DNA from: an uncultured Eubacteriales bacterium
GTDB taxonomy: Bacteria; Bacillota; Clostridia; Oscillospirales; Ruminococcaceae
Length of the DNA: 64,000 nucleotides
Direction: 5' to 3'
NCBI GenBank assembly: GCA_900314975.1
Contig: OMXI01000001.1
Span: forward strand, 62,001-126,000
Shown: positions 24,160-32,245 of the stretch, one piece after another
Layout: every line of letters starts with the position of its first letter
How positions within the stretch are numbered: position 1 is the first letter of the stretch
Position numbers and translations under genes: made by a program
Notes under the pieces: generated by a model
Told to the model about the DNA's origin: nothing
The model's input: only the letters and a program-made list of their open reading frames with translations
Databases searched by the model: none

Positions 24160-25245
24160 ATGTCAAACAGATTATTTCAGAGTGTTGTACACCAGATGCG
24201 TGATACTATCGATTGTGTAATCGGTGTTATCGACGAAACTGCAACTATCATTGCTTGTTCCGAGTTGGCTCAAATCGGTACGACAAATGAGTTCGTGTCT
24301 CTTGACTTAGGCGAATCCCACGACGTTTTTGTGCGTGACGGCTATACCTACAAGCCGTTCGGCGCTCACATGAAGCCGGACTACGCTGTATTTGTCGAGG
24401 GTACTGACGAGGTTGCAGCAAAGTATGCAAGTATTCTTGCTATCACCCTTTCAAGCATCAAGCAGTATTATGATGAAAAGTATGACAGAAACAACTTCAT
24501 TAAAAATGTTGTGCTTGACAATGTTCTCCCGGGCGACGTTCACGTTAAAGCCCGTGAGCTCCACTTCAGCAGTGATAATTCACGCGTTGTTCTTTTGATA
24601 AGGATAGTTTCTTCAAACGACGTTCCCGCTTATGACGTTATTCAGAACCTGTTCCCTGACAAGAACAAGGACTTTGTATTCAATATCACGGAGTCTGATA
24701 TCGTACTTGTCAAGGAGGTTACGAGCGGAGTTGAGTCAAAGGACCTCGAAAAGCTCGCAAGATCAATTTCAGACACCCTTTCAAGTGAGTTCTATACCCG
24801 CGTAAATGTTGGTATCGGTACTGTTATACAGGGTGTGAGAGACCTCGCAAGAAGCTTTAAAGAGGCACAGATCGCGCTTGAGGTCGGCAAGGTATTCGAT
24901 ACTGACAAGAATATCGTTTCCTATGACAACCTCGGTATTGCAAGACTTATCTATCACCTTCCTACTACACTTTGCGAAACGTTCTTAAGAGAAGTTTTCA
25001 AGAAAGGCTCTATCGAGTCTCTTGACCACGAGACACTGTTCACTATACAGAAGTTCTTTGAGAACAATCTGAACGTTTCGGAAACATCAAGGAAGCTGTT
25101 CGTACACAGAAATACCCTTGTGTACAGACTTGAAAAAATCAAAAAGCTGACGGGACTTGACCTCAGAGAGTTTGACCATGCTATCATCTTCAAGATAGCT
25201 CTTATGGTCAAAAAGTATCTTGCCGCTAACCCGGTCAAGTTCTGA
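24160..25245 (+). CDS. PucR/CdaR-type helix-turn-helix regulator
   Basis: A 361-residue cytoplasmic protein. The N terminus (about 1-110) is an unclassified sensor-like region. The middle (about 140-270) resembles the GGDEF-related domain of CdaR/PucR proteins, with GIGTVIQGVRDLARSFKEAQIALEVG. The C terminus (about 295-355) is the PucR helix-turn-helix with NLNVSETSRKLFVHRNTLVYRLEKI. Such proteins usually control metabolic operons in response to a small molecule. Here it lies 44 bp upstream of ftsE with no terminator between, so it may regulate, or be cotranscribed with, the FtsEX-hydrolase module. ATG 24160 follows AGAGGAG. Confidence 0.85.
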   Translation: MSNRLFQSVVHQMRDTIDCVIGVIDETATIIACSELAQIGTTNEFVSLDLGESHDVFVRDGYTYKPFGAHMKPDYAVFVEGTDEVAAKYASILAITLSSIKQYYDEKYDRNNFIKNVVLDNVLPGDVHVKARELHFSSDNSRVVLLIRIVSSNDVPAYDVIQNLFPDKNKDFVFNITESDIVLVKEVTSGVESKDLEKLARSISDTLSSEFYTRVNVGIGTVIQGVRDLARSFKEAQIALEVGKVFDTDKNIVSYDNLGIARLIYHLPTTLCETFLREVFKKGSIESLDHETLFTIQKFFENNLNVSETSRKLFVHRNTLVYRLEKIKKLTGLDLREFDHAIIFKIALMVKKYLAANPVKF

Positions 25246-25289
25246 TCTGACTATTTCCCTTCGGCCTAATTATAAGGCGGTGTAAAATT

Positions 25290-25973
25290 TTGGTAGAGTT
25301 TAAAGATGTGTCCGTTACATACTCAAGCGGTGTGGACGCATTAAACAAGGTCAATCTCAAAATCAACGACGGCGATTTCGCTTTCGTTGTCGGTCCCTCG
25401 GGTGCCGGAAAATCCACGCTTATCAAGCTGATACTAAAAGAGATAGATGCCACAACAGGCACGGTATTGGTAAACGGATTCAACCTGAGAAAACTAAAGA
25501 GAAAAAAGGTTCCTGCGCTTCGCCGCACTATCGGCGTTGTATTTCAGGACTTCAGACTTATACCGACGATGACGGTGTATGAGAATATCGCTTTTGTACT
25601 GCGTGTTATCGACGCACCTGCAAAGTACATCAGAAGCAGAGTCCCCTACGTTATCAGCCTGGTCGGTCTTTCAAAAAAAGCAAAGAGCTACCCTACCGAG
25701 CTTTCGGGCGGTGAGCAGCAGCGTGTTGCACTCGCAAGAGCGCTTGTAAATGACCCGCAGCTTATTATTGCGGACGAGCCTACAGGTAACATTGACCCTG
25801 AGCTTTCTTATGAAATCGTTGAGCTTCTCAAAGGTATCAATGAATGCGGCACTACTATTCTTATGGTAACACACGAGCATGACCTTGTGCGTTACTTCGG
25901 AGGACGCATTATCAATATCAACAAGGGAAACATTCAGTTCGACGAATTTATAGGAGGTTCCAATGAAAATTAG
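25290..25973 (+). CDS. ftsE: Cell division ABC ATPase FtsE
   Basis: A 227-residue ATPase that with FtsX forms the FtsEX complex, which gates peptidoglycan hydrolases at the septum or sidewall. Walker A GPSGAGKS (35-42), Q-loop FQDFRL, signature LSGGEQQRVALARAL and Walker B LIIADEPTGNID are all intact. The start is TTG 25290, nine nt after AAGGCGGT, as the protein then begins MVEFKDVSVTY like its homologues. It overlaps ftsX by 11 bp. Confidence 0.96.
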   Translation: MVEFKDVSVTYSSGVDALNKVNLKINDGDFAFVVGPSGAGKSTLIKLILKEIDATTGTVLVNGFNLRKLKRKKVPALRRTIGVVFQDFRLIPTMTVYENIAFVLRVIDAPAKYIRSRVPYVISLVGLSKKAKSYPTELSGGEQQRVALARALVNDPQLIIADEPTGNIDPELSYEIVELLKGINECGTTILMVTHEHDLVRYFGGRIININKGNIQFDEFIGGSNEN

Positions 25974-26868
25974 CAGTTTTAATTACCTGATACGTCAGGG
26001 CTTCAAAGGAATCTGGCGCAACAAGATGATGACATTCGCATCGTTTTGTATTCTTCTCGTTTCGCTTATTATGGTAGGCTTTGCGATACTCGTTTCGATA
26101 AACCTTGATAAAGTCATAGGCAATATCGAGGAAAAGAGCGAGGTAGTGGTTGTTGTTAAGGACAAGGTTTCAAAGCAGTCGATGACTGATTTGCAGCTTA
26201 AAATCGAGGATATCCCGAATGTCAGCGAGCTGAGGCTTTACAGCCGTGAGCAAGCCTGGAAGGACATGATGGAGAAAATGACCGAGGCACAGAGGGATTA
26301 CTTCAAATATGCTGATGACAATCCGCTGCCCGATGTTTTCAGACTCAAGGTAAAGGACATTCAGAAGATGAACGACACCACGGCACAGATTGAGACGTTT
26401 GAAGGCGTTGAATCGGTGCAGTCCCCTACCGAGTTTGCTGATATTCTTATCAGTTTCAGACGTATTTTCGTTATTGTTGCCATTGCTATAGTTATAGCTC
26501 TGGTACTTGTTTCACTTATTATCATTTCAAATACTACAAGAGCAAGCGTTTTTGCAAGGCGCAAGGAAATCAACATTATGAAGTATGTCGGTGCGACCAA
26601 CAGCTTTATAAGGATACCTTTCTTTATCGAGGGTATGGTCGTAGGACTTCTTGCATCGTGCTGCGCATTGTTCATTACCAAGTTTGCTTATGAAGGCGTT
26701 TATAACATACTTACCAACGACTACAAGCTGTTCGGTGTGTTCGGTCTGAACAACATCTACTCGTTTGATTCGATGCTGCTTCCCGTAACGGTATCCTATC
26801 TTGTAGCGGGCGCGTTTATCGGCGCTATCGGTACGTCAATAAGCACAGGCAAGCATTTGAAGGTTTAA
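25963..26868 (+). CDS. ftsX: Cell division permease-like protein FtsX
   Basis: A 301-residue membrane partner of FtsE. Helix 1 is at about 25-48, then comes an extracellular loop (about 50-165) that in other species contacts the hydrolase or its adaptor. Three further helices lie at about 170-195, 225-245 and 270-292. FARRKEINIMKYVGATNSFI is the typical cytoplasmic coupling segment between helices 2 and 3. ATG 25963 follows AGGAGG inside the end of ftsE. The next gene encodes an EnvC-like M23 hydrolase, the expected client. Confidence 0.96.
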   Translation: MKISSFNYLIRQGFKGIWRNKMMTFASFCILLVSLIMVGFAILVSINLDKVIGNIEEKSEVVVVVKDKVSKQSMTDLQLKIEDIPNVSELRLYSREQAWKDMMEKMTEAQRDYFKYADDNPLPDVFRLKVKDIQKMNDTTAQIETFEGVESVQSPTEFADILISFRRIFVIVAIAIVIALVLVSLIIISNTTRASVFARRKEINIMKYVGATNSFIRIPFFIEGMVVGLLASCCALFITKFAYEGVYNILTNDYKLFGVFGLNNIYSFDSMLLPVTVSYLVAGAFIGAIGTSISTGKHLKV

Positions 26869-26938
26869 TAAAAATCAGGCGGCAGTTTGGGCATTTGCCT
26901 GACCTGCCACTGTTTTGTGTAATATTTTGGAGGAAAAC

Positions 26939-28366
26939 GTGAAAAGGTTATCTTTGTTGAAAAGATGTCTGGCGTGCGCTGTTTCGGCGGTGCTGTGCCT
27001 TTCACTTATGGTATACAGCGGCAGAAACGGTGAAAACGTGCAGTCCGCATCGGCTATAAGCGAGGAAGCACAGCAGAACGAAAACGAGATCTCCGAGGCT
27101 CAGAAGCAAATACAGGAGCTTATGGATCAGCAAAAGCAGCTTGATTCGCAGATACAGCAGGCACAGGGCGACATCAAAAAAGAGGAAGAGACACAAAAGG
27201 CAATCAACAAGCAGATAGAAACTGTTCAGAAAACTATTCTTGCGCTGGAAACCTCGATAACAGAGCTTAACGGTCAGATAAGCGAGCTTACTACCGATAT
27301 TGAAAAAAGCGAAATTGAGATAATCAAAAAGCGCGAGGAGATAGACACAGGCACGGACGAGTTCAAAAAGAGACTGCGTGCGCTGTACATAGTAGGCGAT
27401 GATTCATATTCAAGCATGATAGCAGGGTCTACGGATTTCTACGATATGCTGATGAAGCTGGAGCTTGTTAAGAGAGTCGCTAACCACGACAACGAGATGA
27501 TAGATAATCTTATCTCTCTGAAGGCGCAGTTTGAGGCTGACAAGAAGGAGCTTGAGGGCAAAAAGGCTACGCTTGAGGAAAACAAGAAAAAGCTTGAGGA
27601 TCAGCAAAAGAGTCACGAGACCCAGAGGGCAAAGCTTCAGGACCTGATGAACAAGAGCAAGGAACAGGTCAAGAAGCTTGAAGAACAGAAAAAATACTAC
27701 GAGGAAAACAAAGCAAAGGTTCAGAAGGATCAGAGCAGCTTTGAGGACGAGCTTGCCAAGCTGTACAAAGAGCGCGAGGCTATCAGGGTAAAGGAAGAGC
27801 AGGAGCGTTTGAGAAAAGAGGAAGAGGAGCGTCAGCGCCAGCTTCTTTTGCAGCAACAGCAGTGGCAGCAACAGCAACAATGGCAGCAACAACAGCAGTG
27901 GCAGCAACAACAGCAGCAACAGCAGCAAACGACAACAGGCAGCGGTCAGCTTGCATGGCCTGTGCCGGGCTACTACGGAATCACTTCGGAGTTCGGTCCG
28001 AGGTGGGGCTCTAACCACAACGGTATGGATATTTGCTCGTACGGCATAATGGGCGCTAACATCTGCGCGGCTGCACCGGGAACGGTAATACGTGTTGAGA
28101 ACCTTTGTCCTCACAATTATGGCAAGGATTACTCCTGCGGCTGCGGCGGCGGATACGGAAGATACTGTATTGTTGACCACGGCAACGGCTTGTGGACACT
28201 GTACGGTCATCAGACAAATGTTAGCTGTTATGTAGGTCAGAAGGTCAATACGGGCGATGTACTCGGTCAGGTCGGTTCTACAGGCTGGTCAACAGGCGCT
28301 CACCTGCATTTTGAGGTAAGACTCAACAATGTTGCGGTGAACCCGAGATTGTTCCTGAACATATGA
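26939..28366 (+). CDS. EnvC-like M23 peptidase with coiled coils (FtsEX-linked murein hydrolase)
   Basis: A 475-residue exported protein. It has a signal peptide (about 1-38), long coiled coils (about 40-120 and 180-300, Gln/Glu/Lys-rich), a Trp/Gln repeat linker (about 302-331, WQQQQQ units) and a C-terminal LytM/M23 domain. His360 and Asp364 (NHNGMD) and His455-x-His457 (HLHFEV) are present, so zinc binding looks intact, unlike the inactive EnvC of E. coli. It should cut peptide cross-links when released by FtsEX, like CwlO or PcsB systems. The M23 domain carries an unusual Cys-rich insertion (Cys390, 400, 402, 410). GTG 26939 follows GGAGG; an upstream TTG lacks a ribosome site. Confidence 0.9.
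   Translation: MKRLSLLKRCLACAVSAVLCLSLMVYSGRNGENVQSASAISEEAQQNENEISEAQKQIQELMDQQKQLDSQIQQAQGDIKKEEETQKAINKQIETVQKTILALETSITELNGQISELTTDIEKSEIEIIKKREEIDTGTDEFKKRLRALYIVGDDSYSSMIAGSTDFYDMLMKLELVKRVANHDNEMIDNLISLKAQFEADKKELEGKKATLEENKKKLEDQQKSHETQRAKLQDLMNKSKEQVKKLEEQKKYYEENKAKVQKDQSSFEDELAKLYKEREAIRVKEEQERLRKEEEERQRQLLLQQQQWQQQQQWQQQQQWQQQQQQQQQTTTGSGQLAWPVPGYYGITSEFGPRWGSNHNGMDICSYGIMGANICAAAPGTVIRVENLCPHNYGKDYSCGCGGGYGRYCIVDHGNGLWTLYGHQTNVSCYVGQKVNTGDVLGQVGSTGWSTGAHLHFEVRLNNVAVNPRLFLNI
27844..27933 (+). repeat. In-frame CAG/CAA repeat coding WQQQQQ units
   Basis: An imperfect minisatellite of about 18-bp units (TGG followed by CAG/CAA codons) encodes three Trp-Gln blocks and a longer Gln run in the linker of the M23 hydrolase. 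Unit length is a multiple of three, so copy-number change would keep the frame. Confidence 0.85.
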
Positions 28367-28372
28367 TCATTG

Positions 28373-28402
28373 AGAGGTCGGTTTAAATACTGACCTCTTT
28401 TT
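28373..28402 (+). terminator. Terminator after the M23 hydrolase
   Basis: AGAGGTC (28373-28379) pairs with GACCTCT (28392-28398), extended by GGT/ACT, followed by TTTT. It closes the ftsE-ftsX-hydrolase unit. Confidence 0.85.
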
Positions 28403-28404
28403 AC

Positions 28405-28433
28405 TTGCTTTGACAAGAGTTTTGTGGTATACT
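28405..28433 (+). promoter_or_regulatory. Promoter of pepF
   Basis: TTGCTT (28405-28410), 17 bp, TATACT (28428-28433). Confidence 0.65.
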
Positions 28434-28468
28434 GAATGTGAAGATTTTAACAGACAGGAGAATATACA

Positions 28469-30268
28469 ATGAGTGAAGAAAAACGCACACCGAAAAGAAG
28501 CGAGGTCGATGAAAAGTTCAAGTGGGCAATAAACGACATCTACGCTGACGACGAGCTTTGGGCAAAGGACCTTGAAAGGCTCAAGGGATTTATTACCGTT
28601 TTGCCGCAGTACAAGGGAAAGCTGGCGCAGAGCGCTGACACACTGTATGAGTATATGCAGATGTGCGACGAGATATCCGTGCTGGGCGACAGCCTTGTGA
28701 ACTACGCGCAGAGAAAAAGCGACGAGGACACCACGGTTGCAAAATATCAGAATATGATCGGACAGGTAATGAACGTGTTTATGCAGGTGAACTCGGCGGG
28801 CAGCTTTGAAACGCCTGAGCTTATTGCTATTGAGCAGTCTGTGCTTGATAAGATGTTTGAAAACAAGCCAGAGCTTGATCTTTACAGGCGTAAGCTGGAG
28901 CTGATAAGGTTAAAGAAAGACCACGTGCTTTCGGAAGCAGAGGAAAAGATCCTTGCGCTGACCTCGGAGATGGGCAGCTCCCCCGAAAACATTTTCTCGA
29001 TGTTTTCAGATGCAGACATTACCTTCCCCGATGCTGTGGACAAGGACGGCAAGGCACATCAGGTAACGCACTCGACGTACATTCCGCTGGTACAGTCAAG
29101 CGACAGGGCTTTGAGAAAGTCGGCTTTTGAGTCGATGTACTCGACATACGAGAGGTTCAAAAACACCTGCGCGGCTACCCTGGGTGCGCAGATAAAGGCG
29201 GTCAATTTCTACGCCAAGGCAAGAAAGTACAAATCGAGCCTTGAGGCTTCCCTTTCGGCGAACGAGATACCGACGCAGGTTTATCACAATCTTATTGACG
29301 CTGTACATGATAATCTGCACTATATGTATGACTATGTGGCGCTGCGCAAAAAGCTGCTCGGTGTTGATGAACTGCACTTTTATGATCTGTACACGCCTGT
29401 TGTGAGCGACTTTGATATGCAGATAACTTTTGAACAGGCAAAGGAAACTGTGCTCAAGGCGCTTGCACCTATGGGCGAGGACTATCTTAAGATAATCAAA
29501 GAGGGCTTTGACAACCGCTGGATAGACGTGTACGAAAACGAGGGCAAGACAAGCGGTGCGTACTCTGCGGGGGCGCGGGTACACCCGTATGTGCTTTTGA
29601 ATCACAAGGACACGCTCAACTGTATGTTTACGCTGATTCACGAAATGGGTCACGCGGTGCACTCGTATCTTTCAAACAAGACGCAGCCGATTTGCTACAG
29701 CGACTACTCTATCTTTGTTGCCGAGGTCGCTTCGACCTGCAACGAGGCACTTCTGATGCGGTATCTGCTCAAAAACGCAAAGGACAAGACGGAAAAGGCG
29801 TACCTTATAAACTACTTCCTGGAGATGATACGCACAACGCTTTACAGGCAGACTATGTTTGCGGAGTTTGAGCTGAAGATAAACGAGCTTGTATCGCAGG
29901 GCGAGAGTCTTACAGCACAGACGCTGTGCGCGATGTACAAAGACCTCAATAAGCTGTACTTTGGTGACGACATCGTGCTTGACGAGCAGATAAGTCTTGA
30001 ATGGGCGCGTATACCGCACTTTTACTATGACTACTACGTTTACCAGTACGCGACGGGAATCGCTGCGGCTATTGCTCTTTCTTCGAGGATACTCAAAGAG
30101 GGCGAGAGCGCGGTAAAGGACTACATCGGATTTTTGTCGGGCGGCTGCTCGAAAGACCCTATCTCTCTGCTTCGCGGTGCAGGTGTAGATATGGCGACAG
30201 CAAAGCCTGTGAATGACGCACTTGAGGTATTCGGTGATTTGATAAAGGAAATGGACAGCTTGTTCTGA
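28469..30268 (+). CDS. pepF: Oligoendopeptidase F (M3 family)
   Basis: A 599-residue cytoplasmic zinc peptidase that degrades short peptides. The catalytic helix is HEMGHAVHSY (near residue 391), followed by the family's downstream Glu in VAEVASTCNEALL and the C-terminal FYYDYYVYQYATG. Length is that of PepF. ATG 28469 follows ACAGGAG. It forms its own unit with a terminator at 30278-30309. Confidence 0.95.
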   Translation: MSEEKRTPKRSEVDEKFKWAINDIYADDELWAKDLERLKGFITVLPQYKGKLAQSADTLYEYMQMCDEISVLGDSLVNYAQRKSDEDTTVAKYQNMIGQVMNVFMQVNSAGSFETPELIAIEQSVLDKMFENKPELDLYRRKLELIRLKKDHVLSEAEEKILALTSEMGSSPENIFSMFSDADITFPDAVDKDGKAHQVTHSTYIPLVQSSDRALRKSAFESMYSTYERFKNTCAATLGAQIKAVNFYAKARKYKSSLEASLSANEIPTQVYHNLIDAVHDNLHYMYDYVALRKKLLGVDELHFYDLYTPVVSDFDMQITFEQAKETVLKALAPMGEDYLKIIKEGFDNRWIDVYENEGKTSGAYSAGARVHPYVLLNHKDTLNCMFTLIHEMGHAVHSYLSNKTQPICYSDYSIFVAEVASTCNEALLMRYLLKNAKDKTEKAYLINYFLEMIRTTLYRQTMFAEFELKINELVSQGESLTAQTLCAMYKDLNKLYFGDDIVLDEQISLEWARIPHFYYDYYVYQYATGIAAAIALSSRILKEGESAVKDYIGFLSGGCSKDPISLLRGAGVDMATAKPVNDALEVFGDLIKEMDSLF

Positions 30269-30277
30269 TACAGTTTT

Positions 30278-30309
30278 CAGCGCTCGAAAAACGGGCGCTG
30301 ATTTTTTTT
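30278..30309 (+). terminator. Terminator after pepF
   Basis: CAGCGC and GCGCTG form the stem with inner CG pairs around AAAAA, followed by eight T. Confidence 0.9.
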
Positions 30310-30312
30310 GTA

Positions 30313-30341
30313 TTGACATAAGCTGACAACAGTGATAAAAT
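30313..30341 (+). promoter_or_regulatory. Promoter of the two-component operon
   Basis: TTGACA (30313-30318), 17 bp, TAAAAT (30336-30341), directly after the pepF terminator. Confidence 0.85.
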
Positions 30342-30375
30342 TTATAGCGATATCAGCAAAAAAAGGAGAAACAAT

Positions 30376-30972
30376 ATGGCACGGATACTTATAACCGAGG
30401 ACGATATTACTATACGCAGCGCTGTTGAGGTGATACTTGCAGACAACGGCTTTGAAACGGTGAGTGCAACAAACTGCGCGCAGGCTGTTGAAAGGTTTGA
30501 CGGGTGCGATGTATGCCTGCTTGACCTTATGCTGCCGGGAGGCAGCGGCTTTGATGTTCTCAAAAAAATCAGAGAAAGCAGCAATATGCCTGTGATAATT
30601 ATTTCGTGTATGGACAATAATTCGGACATAGCAAAGGGGCTTGACATGGGTGCTGACGACTATGTTACAAAGCCTTTCTCGGGGCAGGTGCTTGTTTCAA
30701 GGATAAATGCCCTTCTGCGCCGAAGCAGCGGTTTTGAAAGTGGTATTCCAAGCGGTTTGACCGCAACGGAGCAGCGGCTTTACAGCTATTTTACACTCAA
30801 CAAAGGGCGTGTGCTGACAAGAGAGCAGCTGCTTGCGCATATGTGGGACAGCAAGGGAGAGTTTGTTTCGGACAACACGCTGTCGGTTGCGATAAACAGG
30901 ATACGCTCAAAGCTCACGGGCAAGGGCAGGATAGTTACTGTGAAGGGAGTAGGCTACAAATGGGACGACTGA
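30376..30972 (+). CDS. OmpR-family response regulator
   Basis: A 198-residue response regulator. The receiver domain has the acidic pocket EDD (8-10), phospho-acceptor Asp50 (CLLDLMLPGG) and KPF. It is joined to a winged-helix domain with LTREQLLAHMWD and KGVGYKW. At 198 residues it is about 25 shorter than usual, because the N-terminal strands of the DNA-binding domain and the linker are abbreviated, as in some BceR/VraR-like Firmicute regulators of peptide-antibiotic defence. Its end overlaps the kinase start by 13 bp. It probably acts on the promoter at 32181-32214. Confidence 0.93.
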   Translation: MARILITEDDITIRSAVEVILADNGFETVSATNCAQAVERFDGCDVCLLDLMLPGGSGFDVLKKIRESSNMPVIIISCMDNNSDIAKGLDMGADDYVTKPFSGQVLVSRINALLRRSSGFESGIPSGLTATEQRLYSYFTLNKGRVLTREQLLAHMWDSKGEFVSDNTLSVAINRIRSKLTGKGRIVTVKGVGYKWDD

Positions 30973-32171
30973 TAAAGACGCTCGAAAACCGCACGGCGCT
31001 GGTGTTTTTTGCGGTATCGGCGGTGCTTTGTGCGGTAACGTTCGGGGTGTGCTTATGGGCTGTGTCGTACTCGTCAAAGGATGTACAGACGCAGGTATGC
31101 GAGCATATGCTTGCAGCAGCGGGCAGGCTTTCGCAAAGCGGTGAACTGACAGACGAGCAGATCGCGAGAGCCTTTACACAGGATGATAAAAGCTATATAA
31201 AGGCGGGCGAAGCTGTGCTGTCGGACTACGGATTTAAGGCAGGTACGGGCAGAGGGTTTGAGTATGCCTACTCGCTGTCTGTGCTGCCGTGTGCTGTTGC
31301 AGCTGTCGGGGTTTTTGCGTGCGCACTGTTTGGGTGTGCGTGCTTTATGCATCTTTTCGGGAACATAAGAAAGCTGACTGTATCAGCGGAAAACAAGCAA
31401 AAAAGCCTTGACGATTTTTCCGACCGTGAGCTTTTGCTGCTTTCGGAACAGGTAGGCAGGCTTATTGCAGAGCGCGAACGCTCGATAAGGCAGATATCGG
31501 AGGAAAAGCTGTACCTTGTGCAGTATTTGCAGGATTTTTCGCACCAGATAAAAACGCCTGCTGCAGGGCTTACGCTGAACAATGAGATCTACCGCACTCA
31601 CCCGATGAACAGGCAGGAGATGTCGGGGTATCTTGACCGCGACAAGATGTGCATTGAGCGCATAAGCAAGCTGTGTACGCAGTCGCTGAAGCTGGCAAGG
31701 CTTGAAGCGGGCGCGGTGGAGTTTGACATAAAGCAGGGCAGCGTTTTGCAGATAGCGCAAAAGGCTTGTGCGGCACTTATTGAACTTGCGGCAAAAAATC
31801 ACACGCAGATAGAGATAGAGATTTTGCAGGAAATAATGCTTGATTGTGATGAAACGTGGCTTTGCGAGGCTGTATCAAATCTTGTCAAGAACGCGTGCGA
31901 GCATACAAAGGGCGGAAAGGTAACTATCACGGCAAAGCAGACTCCCCTTTCTACAGAAATAATAATTGCAGACAACGGCGAGGGTATAGCTGACGAGGAT
32001 ATACCGCAGCTGTTCAGGAGATTTTATTCTAAATCGGCAGCGACAGACCCTTCGGCAGTCGGTATCGGAATGTCGATCTCCCAAAAGATAGTACAGGGAC
32101 TGGGCGGAAAAATGTATATAAACTCGGCAGTTGGAAAGGGAACGCAGATAAGGCTGGAATTTTTAAAATAA
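30960..32171 (+). CDS. Sensor histidine kinase
   Basis: A 403-residue membrane kinase. Two helices (about 11-33 and 100-123) flank an extracytoplasmic loop of roughly 65 residues. A HAMP-like linker is followed by the H-box FSHQIKTPAAGL with His195, the N-box NLVKNACEH, and G-boxes DNGEGI and GIGMSISQKIV. It phosphorylates the adjacent regulator. The extracellular loop is longer than in the intramembrane-sensing BceS kinases, so it may sense directly rather than rely only on the transporter. ATG 30960 overlaps the regulator gene by 13 bp, and the same operon arrangement continues into an ABC transporter. Confidence 0.93.
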   Translation: MGRLIKTLENRTALVFFAVSAVLCAVTFGVCLWAVSYSSKDVQTQVCEHMLAAAGRLSQSGELTDEQIARAFTQDDKSYIKAGEAVLSDYGFKAGTGRGFEYAYSLSVLPCAVAAVGVFACALFGCACFMHLFGNIRKLTVSAENKQKSLDDFSDRELLLLSEQVGRLIAERERSIRQISEEKLYLVQYLQDFSHQIKTPAAGLTLNNEIYRTHPMNRQEMSGYLDRDKMCIERISKLCTQSLKLARLEAGAVEFDIKQGSVLQIAQKACAALIELAAKNHTQIEIEILQEIMLDCDETWLCEAVSNLVKNACEHTKGGKVTITAKQTPLSTEIIIADNGEGIADEDIPQLFRRFYSKSAATDPSAVGIGMSISQKIVQGLGGKMYINSAVGKGTQIRLEFLK

Positions 32172-32180
32172 AATTTCGTT

Positions 32181-32214
32181 TTGTAACGTTATTGTAAGAT
32201 TGGCGTGTTATTAT
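32181..32214 (+). promoter_or_regulatory. Probable response-regulator operator and promoter of the ABC transporter
   Basis: A direct repeat TTGTAA (32181-32186) and TTGTAA (32192-32197), 11 bp apart, is followed by an extended -10 TGT-TATTAT (32206-32214). There is no good -35; the repeat overlaps that position. OmpR-type regulators bind direct repeats one helical turn apart in just this geometry to activate transcription. The likely binder is the regulator at 30376. Confidence 0.65.
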
Positions 32215-32245
32215 CAAAACAGGAAATCAAAAGGAAGTGCTTGGT

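Noticed and set aside
27410-28210. A leucine-rich minus-strand frame looking like a membrane protein
   Set aside because: The Leu runs are the complement of the CAG/CAA glutamine repeat in the M23 hydrolase.
28411-28433. TTGACA overlapping the pepF promoter region
   Set aside because: Spacing to TATACT is only 12 bp; TTGCTT at 17 bp is the better -35.
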